Source: CAVUAF01 sp964460655
GTDB taxonomy: Bacteria; Acidobacteriota; Terriglobia; Terriglobales; Acidobacteriaceae
Direction: 5' to 3'
DNA: 64,000 nt
Assembly: GCA_964460655.1 (NCBI GenBank)
Contig: CAYWSH010000004.1
Span: 1-64,000, forward strand
The position numbers were made by a program, and so were the translations under genes. The notes beneath the pieces were generated by a model, which did not search any database, was not told the DNA's origin, and saw only the letters and a program-made list of their open reading frames with translations. Below, one piece after another: positions 33,632-41,564 of this stretch. The first letter of the stretch is position 1; each line of letters starts with the position of its first letter.

Positions 33632-34764
33632 ACAAGCATCGCCTCCGGGGGCGCGGTCGGCAGCGGCGCAGAGTGGAAGGGAAGCGCGATGGTGGCCGCG
33701 ACGCCGCCTTCCTTCTGGTTCTCGAGCGTGAAGCGGAAGGCCTTGCCGTACAGTCGTTCCAGCCGCTCGCGCGTATTGCGCAGGCCGATGCCGCGGTCGA
33801 AGGCGCGTTCCACGTCGACGCTGAGCCCGGGACCGTTGTCGGCGACGCGCAGCACCAGCATGTCGTGCTCGCGTGCGATGGTGATGCGCACCACGCCGCC
33901 GCTGGAGCGCTCGGCGATGCCGTGGCGCAGCGCGTTCTCGACCAGCGTGTGCAGCGTCAGGTTCGGCAGCATCGCGCTCAGGACTTCATCGTCGACCAGG
34001 CGGACCACGGTCAGCCGGTCCTGGAAGCGCGTGCGCTGGATGGCGAGATAGGGTTCCAGCAAGTCGAGCTCTTCGCTGACGCGCACCTCGTGCGCCTGAC
34101 TGGTCTCCAGCGTACGGCGCAGCAGGTCGCTGAGGTCGGTCATCATGTTCTCGGCGGCCTCCACATCCTTATGCATGAGCGCCGTGATGCTGTTCAGCGT
34201 GTTGAACAGGAAGTGCGGCTGGATCTGCATGCGCAACGCCTGCAAACGCGCTTCGCCGAGCCGCGCTTCCAGTTGCGTGGAGCGCAACTCGCGCTCCTGC
34301 AGCGCGCGGATGTACTGGATGCTGTAGGCGATCAGCGCCACCACCGCGTAGAGCAGCAGGTTGTTCGTGAGGTTGCCGACGAAGTAGTACTCGGTCAGGC
34401 TGACGAAGTCCTCCGCCATCTTGCTTCTGAACCACGGATAGACCCAGGAATGCATCGGCGCGCGATAGAGAGCGTGCAACGTGCCAAGACTCATGCACGC
34501 GGCGACGTGCAGCGCGATGCTGCGCGGCCATTCGCGCTGCGTGAGCGGTAAGCGCCGCGCCAGCGCGACGATGAGCGGCGTGGCCAGTGCCCAGAATGCG
34601 TAGTACGCGATGGGGAAGCGAAGCAAGACGAGGAACGGGATGGAAGCTCCCATGGCGCGGTCCATCACCTGCGCCTGCTTCGTCTCGATCAACGCTACCG
34701 CGACGAAGATCGCGGCGACGAGCGCGTAGCGCCAGGCGGGGCGCGCCATCAATGGAAGAGTCAT
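33628..34764 (-). CDS. LytS-type sensor histidine kinase
   Basis: 378 residues from the ATG at 34762-34764; an ATG five codons later is possible. Residues about 10-190 contain several transmembrane helices (YALVAAIFVAVALIET, LLLYAVVALIAYSIQYI). The kinase part has the His-kinase-type H box MQIQPHFLFNTLNSI, an N box in LVENALRHGIA and a G box in VADNGPGL. It phosphorylates the LytTR regulator encoded downstream with a 4-nt overlap. No sensor ligand can be inferred. Confidence 0.92.
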   Translation of the reverse strand: MTLPLMARPAWRYALVAAIFVAVALIETKQAQVMDRAMGASIPFLVLLRFPIAYYAFWALATPLIVALARRLPLTQREWPRSIALHVAACMSLGTLHALYRAPMHSWVYPWFRSKMAEDFVSLTEYYFVGNLTNNLLLYAVVALIAYSIQYIRALQERELRSTQLEARLGEARLQALRMQIQPHFLFNTLNSITALMHKDVEAAENMMTDLSDLLRRTLETSQAHEVRVSEELDLLEPYLAIQRTRFQDRLTVVRLVDDEVLSAMLPNLTLHTLVENALRHGIAERSSGGVVRITIAREHDMLVLRVADNGPGLSVDVERAFDRGIGLRNTRERLERLYGKAFRFTLENQKEGGVAATIALPFHSAPLPTAPPEAMLV

Positions 34765-35032
34765 AGGGCGTGTGTATGTTGTACTCGTTCTGGCAGCAGC
34801 GTTGCCAGCGCGCGATGGAAGGCTCGCAGCTTGCGCCGAGCAGCAGGCAGCGCGCGACCGGAAAATCGAACCGAACAAAGGGAGCCCGGCTGTCCCCGGC
34901 CGGGCCCGCTCGAGGGCGAGCGGGCTCCATAGGGGAAGGAGCGTGGTCTGTCGACACATCCGACACGCTCATCGCATTTTGGAAACCGCGCCCGCGCCGT
35001 TCTGAAACGCTAACCGTTAAGGAGCCTGTTCC

Positions 35033-36175
35033 ATGTTGCGTCGTTGTCCTCTTGCAGCCTTGTTTCTTGCCGCAACGTGCGCCGCGCAGATCGCGCCGCG
35101 CGTCGTTGACCTCACCGCGCCCGACGGCACCAGACTCAAAGCTACTTACTACGCCGCTGCGCGCAGCGGGCCGGCCGTGATGCTGCTGCACCAGTGCAAT
35201 GCGGACCGGACGAAGTGGGAGCCGCTGGCACAGAAGCTCGCCGCCGCGGGCATCCACGCGCTCGCGCTCGACTTCCGCGGCTTTGGCGAGAGTGGCGGCG
35301 CACGCTTTGGCGACCAGACGCCGCAGGAACGGCAACAGGCGATCAACGATCATTGGGCCGGAGACGTCGATACGGCATTCCAGTACCTGGTCTCGCAGCC
35401 GAACGTGCAGCGCGAACATATCGGCGCAGCGGGCGCCAGCTGTGGAGTGAACCAATCGCTCCATCTGGCCGAACGGCATGCAGAGGTGAAGTCGCTGGTG
35501 CTGCTTTCGGGGCCGGCGGACAAGGCGGCGCGCGTGTTCCTGCGTAAAGCTGACCTGCCGGTGCTTAACTCGGCGTCGGACGACGACGGCAATGCCGTCG
35601 AAGGCATGCACTGGCTCGTCGCGTTAGGTCGTAATCCGGACAACCAGGTGATGCGCTTCGCCACCGGCGGGCACGGCACCGAGATGTTCGCCCCCCATCC
35701 GGAACTGGTGACCGGCATCGTGTCGTGGTTCGGCGCGACACTGCGCGGGAATGCCGCGCACAAGCCGGGCAAGCGCGCGGACGACGCGGGCGCGTTCCTC
35801 GCCTCGCTCGATGAGCCGGATGGCGTAGCACGCGCGCAAACGATGCTGGCGGAGGCGAAGAATAGCGGGAAACTGCCCGCCGGCTTTAGCGAAGGTGTGA
35901 TCAATCTGCTGGGTTACGAGCGGCTCACGAACGGCGACAACGAGGGCGCCATCACCCTGTTCAAGATCAACGTGGAGCAATACCCACAGTCGGCGAACGT
36001 CTATGACAGTCTGGGAGATGGATATCTTGCCGCGGGGCAAACGGACCTCGCGCACCAACTCGCGGAAAAGGCCATCCAGCAGCTGGCGGCGGACAAGTCG
36101 ATCAACGACGCGCGGCGTGATGCGATCCGGCAGAGCGCGCAGCAGAAACTCGACCAGCTCGCGAAGAAGCCGTGA
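35033..36175 (+). CDS. Exported alpha/beta hydrolase with TPR-like tail
   Basis: 380 residues with a signal peptide (RRCPLAALFLAATCAAQ). Residues 25-235 are an alpha/beta hydrolase: oxyanion strand VMLLHQCNADR, nucleophile elbow GAAGASCGVNQS with Ser at the centre of GxSxG, an acidic residue in NSASDDDGN and the catalytic His in TGGHGTEMF. Residues 285-375 look like TPR helices (TNGDNEGAITLFKINVEQYP, ANVYDSLGDGYLAAGQTDLA). The substrate is unknown, but dienelactone-hydrolase-like enzymes are the closest match. The stop TGA shares a base with the next ATG. Confidence 0.85.
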   Translation: MLRRCPLAALFLAATCAAQIAPRVVDLTAPDGTRLKATYYAAARSGPAVMLLHQCNADRTKWEPLAQKLAAAGIHALALDFRGFGESGGARFGDQTPQERQQAINDHWAGDVDTAFQYLVSQPNVQREHIGAAGASCGVNQSLHLAERHAEVKSLVLLSGPADKAARVFLRKADLPVLNSASDDDGNAVEGMHWLVALGRNPDNQVMRFATGGHGTEMFAPHPELVTGIVSWFGATLRGNAAHKPGKRADDAGAFLASLDEPDGVARAQTMLAEAKNSGKLPAGFSEGVINLLGYERLTNGDNEGAITLFKINVEQYPQSANVYDSLGDGYLAAGQTDLAHQLAEKAIQQLAADKSINDARRDAIRQSAQQKLDQLAKKP

Positions 36176-36738
36176 TGAACAGGCGACGAATGCGTATCTC
36201 TCTCTTCCGGATCATTCTGTTGCTCGCACTGAGCCAGATCGGCTTCGCGCAGAGTGCGGCGGACCGCCCGCAGCCGTCACAACGGGTCGCACTCATGATC
36301 GAGGAATGGACGCGGGCGAAGGCGTGGACCGCGGAGTACATCGCTGCCATGCCGGAGGAGAGCTTCGGATTCAAGCCCGTCCCGGAGGTGCGGAGTTTCG
36401 CCGAACAGATGCTGCACCTCGCCTACTGGAATTTCGGCTTCAACACATCGGCCTTCGGGCGAACATCACCGTATACCGAAGAGCAGTTGATGACCGACGA
36501 GTTCAAGACGAAGGCGCGGCTGAGCAAAGTCGTGGCCGAGAGCTACGACTTCGTCATCAGCGGCCTGAAGCAACTCACGCCGGAGCAGTTGGATGAGCCG
36601 GTCACGTTGCGGAACGGCAGAAAGCAGCTGCGTGGCGGTCGCATCAACGATGCGTACGAACATCAGACCCACCATCGCGGCCAGACGGTGGCCTACTTGC
36701 GGCTGAAGGGCATAACACCGCCGGCCGAACCGTTCTGA
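36175..36738 (+). CDS. Exported DinB-superfamily protein
   Basis: 187 residues. The ATG at 36175-36177 overlaps the hydrolase stop (TGATG). The signal peptide (FRIILLLALSQIGFAQS) is followed by a DinB bundle (RVALMIEEWTRAKAWTAEYI, EQMLHLAYWNFGFN, YEHQTHHRGQTVAYLRLKGI). The His ligands are in LHLAYW and HQTHHRG. It is distantly related to the exported DinB protein at 32227-32733. Both end with a similar YLRLKGI/YRLNGI motif. Confidence 0.85.
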   Translation: MNRRRMRISLFRIILLLALSQIGFAQSAADRPQPSQRVALMIEEWTRAKAWTAEYIAAMPEESFGFKPVPEVRSFAEQMLHLAYWNFGFNTSAFGRTSPYTEEQLMTDEFKTKARLSKVVAESYDFVISGLKQLTPEQLDEPVTLRNGRKQLRGGRINDAYEHQTHHRGQTVAYLRLKGITPPAEPF

Positions 36739-36762
36739 CGCGATGGATAAAGCGGAACCGCC

Positions 36763-36860
36763 AGTGCAGGCGGTCCCGAAAGTTCGGGACGCGATTGCGG
36801 GCCTCGCGGATCTGCGGGCGACCCGAGCCCGCTAGCGGTGTGGAGCCGAAGGCGACAGAT
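36763..36860. repeat. Interspersed palindromic repeat, copy D (degenerate)
   Basis: Contains the core GGTCCCGAAAGTTCGGGACG, which differs from the centre of copy C at one base. The right arm (GCGGGCGACCCGAGCCCGCTAG, then GTGTGGAGC) is recognisable but eroded. It lies in the convergent space between the DinB and DUF2207 genes. Confidence 0.6.
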
Positions 36861-38641
36861 CAGAACGCTCCGCCGCCGCCACCACCGAAGCCGCCGCCAG
36901 AGAAGCCTCCACCTGACGAGAAGCCGCCACCGCTGAAGCCCGAGCCGCTCGACTGTGAGCGCGGCGCTGACACGAACGTCTGGTGCGCGTCGTGCGTGAG
37001 CGTGTTCATCGAGTTGGTGAACAGGATGGGATTGAAGTTCATCATCCCCGTGCCCGGCCCGTATGGCTGATACCACTGCGGCGGCGTGGTCATGATGCCG
37101 GCGAATGCCTTCGCCCAGCGCTGCTCCACCCCGAGTGCCATCGCGTAGGGCAGGAACTTCTCGAAGGTATCGCCGGGCATCCGCTGCAAGTGGTCGGTCT
37201 CGACGCGGCTCATGAATTCCTGGAAGCCGAGGATCTCCGTGTAGGCGCGCATCCCCACGAGGCTGCGCGCGCTCATGTATTTCCCGAAGAACCACACGAT
37301 TGCCAGCGCGATCCCGACGGCGACGAAGGCGATCCAGCCGCTGAGGAAGAGTGCGGCCACGTCGCCCCATTGCAGCGCCAGCATCACGACCACGATGAGC
37401 ACGACGCCGCCGAAGGTGTACAAGTGCGCGCGCTCCGGGTCCACGCTGTACATGCCTTTCTGCCGCAGCTGCTGGATGATGTCGTCCTTGATCATGGGGA
37501 TCGCGGTGTAGAAATGCTGCTTGAGCTCGGAGAGCTGCGTCGACTGGCCTGCCGGGCCGAAGATCTTCCCCAGCATCACGCGCTCGTGGCCCTCCAGCTT
37601 TTCCCACTCCGCCATCGGCTTCAACAGGTGGAAGATGTAGTCGCGGCGCTTGAAGAACAGGACCTCGTTCTGCGTCTCCTCGATCTTGATGTAACCCTTC
37701 ACCGCCAGGTCGATGAGCGTGCAAGTGATGTCGCGTGGATCGACGGAATCGTCGATCAGCGTGCCGACCTCGGCGGGCGTCAGTTGCGCCGGCGGCTGGT
37801 ACATGGGTGCGACCGAGAGTCCGGCGTCGGGATCGCGTCCTTTGTAGTACCAGAGCGTGAACATCACGATGAACGCCACCAGCGGCAGCACCACGATGGG
37901 ATTGCTGCGCACGAACCAGGTGACGACGCGCGGGAATGACGGCTGCGTGAGAATGTCCTTCGGGATATAGATGTCGATGGTCAGGCCGCCCCGCATGGGC
38001 AAGGGGTTCGTCGTCTCGAACTCGACTTTGTTGCTCTTGACGTCCGACGTGGCTTCGGTGGCGCTGGAGCCATACGCACCGGTGAAGGCCTGCGCCTTGA
38101 GCGAGCCCGCTGCCGCGTCAGGGAAGATGACGAATGCCGACGCGTGATCGATGGGCACCGGCCAGTCGTTGCCGGTCACGTTCCAGTAGAACTCGTCGTG
38201 ATCGGCGAAGAAGCGCGTGGCGTTGTCGACCAGATACTGGATGTCCACCGAGCGGCTCGTGTCCGCGGCGTTCGGCACGTAGATCTTCAGTACGCGCTCG
38301 CCGTTCTGCAGCGACTGTTCGTAGTGCAAGCCGCTGCCGCGGTCGCCGTCGCGGACGGAGAGCACGCGCATGAACAGCGTGAAGTTCGAGCCGCCCGGCC
38401 CGGGGTACTGGATGGGGATCTTGCGAAAGATGCCGTTGAACTGTCCGATGAACACCGCGGTGATGTGCTCGGTGACGAGCGCCGAACCGTCCTGCTGCAC
38501 CGTGATGGTGTCGCGGTAGTCGGCGATGCGCCAGGAGCGGGCGAACGCCGGAGCGCCGAGGAGAATCAGAACAAGAAAGAATCTACAGGGAGGAAGGGAG
38601 GAGGGGAGGGAACGAAATAGTTGGAATCGTCTTTCTCCCAT
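36860..38641 (-). CDS. DUF2207 membrane protein
   Basis: 593 residues. After a signal peptide (CRFFLVLILLGAPAFARSW), residues 40-250 are an extracytoplasmic beta-rich domain (DTITVQQDGSALVTEHITAV, then FYWNVTGNDWPVPI). Helices follow near 265-285, 425-445 and 450-475, and the tail is an extreme Gly/Ser/Phe repeat (GFSGGGFSSGGGFSGGGFGG). The family is usually encoded beside LemA, as here, 23 bases after the lemA stop. Its function is unknown. A 15-bp hairpin covers the ribosome-binding site, so translation probably depends on ribosomes leaving lemA. Confidence 0.9.
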   Translation of the reverse strand: MGERRFQLFRSLPSSLPPCRFFLVLILLGAPAFARSWRIADYRDTITVQQDGSALVTEHITAVFIGQFNGIFRKIPIQYPGPGGSNFTLFMRVLSVRDGDRGSGLHYEQSLQNGERVLKIYVPNAADTSRSVDIQYLVDNATRFFADHDEFYWNVTGNDWPVPIDHASAFVIFPDAAAGSLKAQAFTGAYGSSATEATSDVKSNKVEFETTNPLPMRGGLTIDIYIPKDILTQPSFPRVVTWFVRSNPIVVLPLVAFIVMFTLWYYKGRDPDAGLSVAPMYQPPAQLTPAEVGTLIDDSVDPRDITCTLIDLAVKGYIKIEETQNEVLFFKRRDYIFHLLKPMAEWEKLEGHERVMLGKIFGPAGQSTQLSELKQHFYTAIPMIKDDIIQQLRQKGMYSVDPERAHLYTFGGVVLIVVVMLALQWGDVAALFLSGWIAFVAVGIALAIVWFFGKYMSARSLVGMRAYTEILGFQEFMSRVETDHLQRMPGDTFEKFLPYAMALGVEQRWAKAFAGIMTTPPQWYQPYGPGTGMMNFNPILFTNSMNTLTHDAHQTFVSAPRSQSSGSGFSGGGFSSGGGFSGGGFGGGGGGAF

Positions 38642-38656
38642 CCTCCCCTCCTCCCT
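38595..38656 (-). promoter_or_regulatory. Hairpin sequestering the DUF2207 ribosome-binding site
   Basis: In the mRNA, AGGGAGGAGGGGAGG (38656-38642) is the Shine-Dalgarno region and abuts the ATG at 38641. It is perfectly complementary to CCTCCCCTCCTCCCT (38609-38595) inside the first codons. A 32-base loop holds the start codon. The lemA stop (38665) is 8 bases before the stem. Confidence 0.7.
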
Positions 38657-38664
38657 GTGGACGT

Positions 38665-39216
38665 TCAGAACTTGACGGCCACGTTCTGCCGGTCGGCGGC
38701 TTCGATCTCGAAGAACTGCCGCGCGGTGAAGCCGAACATGTTGGCGAAGATATTCGTGGGGAAGACGGCGATCTTGGTGTTGAAGTCGCGCACCACCGCG
38801 TTGTAGTAGCGGCGCGAGTTCTGCAGCGAGTCCTCGACCTCGCGCAGCGACGCTTGCAGTTGGTTGAACTGCTCGTTCGCTTTCAGCTCGGGATAATTCT
38901 CGGCCACGGCGAGCAGGCCGCGCAGCGCGGTGGTCAGCTGGCCTTCGGCCTGCGCTTTCTGCTCAGGGCCGGATGCGGCCATCGCCGCCGAGCGATAGCG
39001 CGCGATGTTCTCGAACGTTCCCTTCTCGTGCGCGGCATATCCCTTCACCGTCTCGACGATGTTGGGGATGAGGTCATGCCGGCGCTTCAGTTGGACGTCA
39101 ATGTCACTCCACGCCGAATCGGCGCGCACGCGCAGCTGCACCAGGCTGTTGTAGGCCGCGATGACCCACACGATCAGCGCAAAGACAATGATCAGCAGGA
39201 TCCAGAAGCCGGGCAT
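38665..39216 (-). CDS. lemA: LemA family protein
   Basis: 183 residues. The ATG at 39214-39216 has GGAGG four bases upstream. An N-terminal transmembrane helix (WILLIIVFALIVWVIAAYNS) is followed by the LemA helical domain (LKRRHDLIPNIVETVKGYAA, PELKANEQFNQLQASLREVE, SRRYYNAVVRDFNTKI). LemA proteins are membrane-anchored, with the bulk of the protein outside. Their role is not settled, but they are constantly paired with DUF2207 or related proteins. Confidence 0.95.
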   Translation of the reverse strand: MPGFWILLIIVFALIVWVIAAYNSLVQLRVRADSAWSDIDVQLKRRHDLIPNIVETVKGYAAHEKGTFENIARYRSAAMAASGPEQKAQAEGQLTTALRGLLAVAENYPELKANEQFNQLQASLREVEDSLQNSRRYYNAVVRDFNTKIAVFPTNIFANMFGFTARQFFEIEAADRQNVAVKF

Positions 39217-39335
39217 CGTGCCTCCAGGATGGGGATTGAGGTCGGAGCGAAGCTAGCACAGCGGCCCAAGGGCAGCAAATCGGCTCACCGCAGCCTGATT
39301 CTGGCAATGCGGTGCGGGGAAAGAAGCCAGATGTC

Positions 39336-39355
39336 ATGTGCAACAGTCTGCACAT
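39336..39355. promoter_or_regulatory. Inverted repeat upstream of the PEP-CTERM promoter
   Basis: Perfect 7-bp arms ATGTGCA and TGCACAT around six bases. It lies about 50 bases upstream of the sigma-54-like element at 39407, a suitable place for an enhancer-binding activator site. Confidence 0.45.
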
Positions 39356-39406
39356 CGACCACTCCCACAAAGCATGTATATCTATGAAAACAAACCATAA
39401 CGTTGC

Positions 39407-39421
39407 TGGCCACCTACGTGC
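39407..39421 (+). promoter_or_regulatory. Sigma-54-like promoter
   Basis: TGGCCACCTACGTGC keeps the essential GG and GC with ten bases between them (the -24/-12 layout). It ends 48 bases before the PEP-CTERM ATG. Only the most conserved positions match the consensus. Confidence 0.4.
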
Positions 39422-39469
39422 TTATACTTGGTTCGACACTCGGGATTCTTGAGCGATAGAGGAACAAAC

Positions 39470-40066
39470 ATGAGAAAACTCTTGGCAGCAATGCTGTTGG
39501 CGATGTTCGTGGTTATGGCGGCGAGCGCGTTTGCGCAGAATCCGATCCCGCCCTCCGACATCGTGATCTTGAACAATAATTCGGTCTATCCGAGCGCCAC
39601 GGTTGTCATTCCGGAAGGCGGATCGCCGGAAGCAACTGGTCTGTTTATCGGCGGCTCGCCCATATTCGGCGGTGGTTTCCCGAACGGGGCCGTCCTCAAC
39701 ATCTATCTCACAGAAGAAGACGGCTCCGGCATCATCAGCGACCACTTGTACACGGTGGGTGGACAGCCTTTCTCTTGCGACCTGCAGACCGGCTTGGGCG
39801 CGGATTGCCTCTTCTTCAGCTCCGATGCCTCGCGCGATCCTTCGATCGGCACGGTCTGTACTCTGGGGCCGGCGTTCTGTCTCCAGGAGACCGGAAGCTT
39901 GCAGGACGTGACGTTCATGGTCAATCTCCAGAATGGTGGACAGGGGATCTTTGCCAACGGCACGATCCAGGTCCAGTCGGATGTCCCCGAGCCGGGCTCG
40001 ATGCTGTTGCTCGGCAGCGGCATGCTCGGCATCGCAGGCAGGATCCGGCGCAGAATGAAACGGTAG
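39470..40066 (+). CDS. PEP-CTERM sorted exported protein
   Basis: 198 residues from the ATG at 39470 (GAGG seven bases upstream). The signal peptide is KLLAAMLLAMFVVMAASAFA. The body is beta-rich with four Cys (FSCDLQTGLGADCLFF, VCTLGPAFCLQ). The C-terminus is a textbook sorting signal: VPEPGS, a hydrophobic helix (MLLLGSGMLGIAG) and a basic end (RIRRRMKR). Such proteins are processed by an exosortase and tied to exopolysaccharide export. No exosortase is in this window. A clear terminator follows. Confidence 0.9.
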   Translation: MRKLLAAMLLAMFVVMAASAFAQNPIPPSDIVILNNNSVYPSATVVIPEGGSPEATGLFIGGSPIFGGGFPNGAVLNIYLTEEDGSGIISDHLYTVGGQPFSCDLQTGLGADCLFFSSDASRDPSIGTVCTLGPAFCLQETGSLQDVTFMVNLQNGGQGIFANGTIQVQSDVPEPGSMLLLGSGMLGIAGRIRRRMKR

Positions 40067-40083
40067 TCACGCAGAGTCTTTCA

Positions 40084-40115
40084 GGAAACCGCCCTCACGG
40101 GCGGTTTTCCTTTTT
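40084..40115 (+). terminator. Intrinsic terminator of the PEP-CTERM gene
   Basis: Stem AAACCGCCC/GGGCGGTTT with a TCAC loop, followed by TCCTTTTT, 18 bases after the stop codon. Confidence 0.88.
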
Positions 40116-40145
40116 GCAGGACGTTCTGTCTGTACCACGCAGGGT

Positions 40146-40982
40146 TCAGCTGGCGCGGCGAGAGCCGGCCTGCTCGTCGAACGCCCGCAGCGATTCTTCG
40201 AATTCCTCGTGCAGCGCCTCGCCGATCAGCATCATGTCTGAGACAAAATTGCTCATGTTCAGGGTCAAGAGGTGAGTTTGAATGATGCGGGACATGACGA
40301 CGTGCAGGAGCCGCGCCTCGGCGGCGATCAAGCGGGGGCGATAGCCTTGCTCGAATCGCTTCCGGCCATGTTGGCTGGCGGCCTCGGCATTCCGCTCGGT
40401 GATGACATCCCGGCTGCCCTCGACGCGCGCGGCCAATTCTTCAATGACTTGTCGAATATTGTTAAGACGCTCTTTTTTCCCCAACTGCACCGCAGCCAAA
40501 GCCGCATTGCGGCTGGTCTCCTCAAACCACTCCTCGATGATCAGCGCGGCGTGTTCGCGTAGCAGGTCACTGATGCGCTTCAGTTGCGCCGGCGCTGCGC
40601 GCCGTGGACGAGCCACCTTCTCCTGGATCGTCTGCACGAGGCTCTTGATGTCGGTGGGCTTGGTCAGGTAGTCGTCAACCTGGCTGCGGATGGCCTGCAG
40701 AGCAGTATCGAAATCGGGATACCCGGTCAATATCAAGTTGACGGCTTCGGGCTGGACACGGCGCATGGCCGTGATGAGGGTGAACCCATCACTGTTCACG
40801 CCGATGTTGAGGTCGGCGATCAGGACGTCGAAGGGCTGCTCGTTGATGAGCTTGAGGCCTTCGGCGACGGTCGCTGCGGCCGTGACCTCGAAGCCTTGTT
40901 GCTCGAGGATCATCGGAAGCGTCATGCGGATCGCCGGCTCGTCGTCGACGAAAAGGATCCGCGTCTTGCCTTTTGCAGTCAT
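40146..40982 (-). CDS. Response regulator with RsbRD-like helical output domain
   Basis: 278 residues from the ATG at 40980-40982. The receiver (1-125) has LFVDDEP, the acceptor Asp in VLIADLNIGVNSDGF, Thr in LILTGYPDF and Lys in DDYLTKPTD. Residues about 140-270 match the RsbRD N-terminal sensory helical bundle (LLREHAALIIEEWFEETSRN, RLNNIRQVIEELAARVE), seen in stressosome and other signalling proteins. There is no DNA-binding domain. It probably signals by protein contact. Cognate kinase not identified. Confidence 0.85.
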   Translation of the reverse strand: MTAKGKTRILFVDDEPAIRMTLPMILEQQGFEVTAAATVAEGLKLINEQPFDVLIADLNIGVNSDGFTLITAMRRVQPEAVNLILTGYPDFDTALQAIRSQVDDYLTKPTDIKSLVQTIQEKVARPRRAAPAQLKRISDLLREHAALIIEEWFEETSRNAALAAVQLGKKERLNNIRQVIEELAARVEGSRDVITERNAEAASQHGRKRFEQGYRPRLIAAEARLLHVVMSRIIQTHLLTLNMSNFVSDMMLIGEALHEEFEESLRAFDEQAGSRRAS

Positions 40983-41210
40983 TCCAGCCCTCAGCCAGCG
41001 GGAAAGGCCTTGGGAGTCGTTCACTTGCACCCCGTGCTCACAGGCCCGAGCAAATACACCCACTTATTAGTGCGGTTAATGAGCAGGGAGGTTGCCAGCG
41101 CGTTAACCGGGCGGCGGAACGGGATGAGCGGAGCTCGCGGCCCGCCACTCTTAATCGTATGGCGGCACCGTGCGCCTTGCTGTAGAGTGTGCGCGCATCG
41201 CGGAGCGCTC

Positions 41211-41558
41211 GTGCATCCCGCCCACAAACGGCGCAATCAGTACGGACTGGCCGTCGCGTCCACGGTCATGACCGGGATCGTCGCGTTTGCCGCCGACCCT
41301 TACCTCGACGTCAGCCTGCTGCCGCTGTTCCTCGCGCCGGTTCTGCTGAGCGCCGCCTTCGGCAACGGACGCGCCGCGCTGTTAGCCACTTCGCTCTCGA
41401 TCCTGATCGCTGCTTACGTGTTCGTCCCGCCCGCATGGTCGTGGGACATCGGCGCGCAAGGTGCGCTACAGATCGCACTCTTCGGGAGTTCGTCCCTCGC
41501 GATCAGTCTGCTGGCCGACGGCAGCATCGCGCTGTGGCCCCGGCGCGCGCGTCCCTGA
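41211..41558 (+). CDS. DUF4118-type four-helix membrane protein
   Basis: 115 residues with a likely GTG start at 41211; no better ATG precedes the membrane domain. Four transmembrane segments (YGLAVASTVMTGIVAFAA, LLPLFLAPVLLSAAFGNGRA, LLATSLSILIAAYVFVPPA, IALFGSSSLAISLLA) resemble the KdpD-like membrane sensor domain usually followed by a kinase. Here it stands alone, so it is either a truncated kinase or an independent small protein. Its stop is 6 bases from the convergent amidohydrolase gene. Confidence 0.65.
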   Translation: MHPAHKRRNQYGLAVASTVMTGIVAFAADPYLDVSLLPLFLAPVLLSAAFGNGRAALLATSLSILIAAYVFVPPAWSWDIGAQGALQIALFGSSSLAISLLADGSIALWPRRARP

Positions 41559-41564
41559 AGGATT

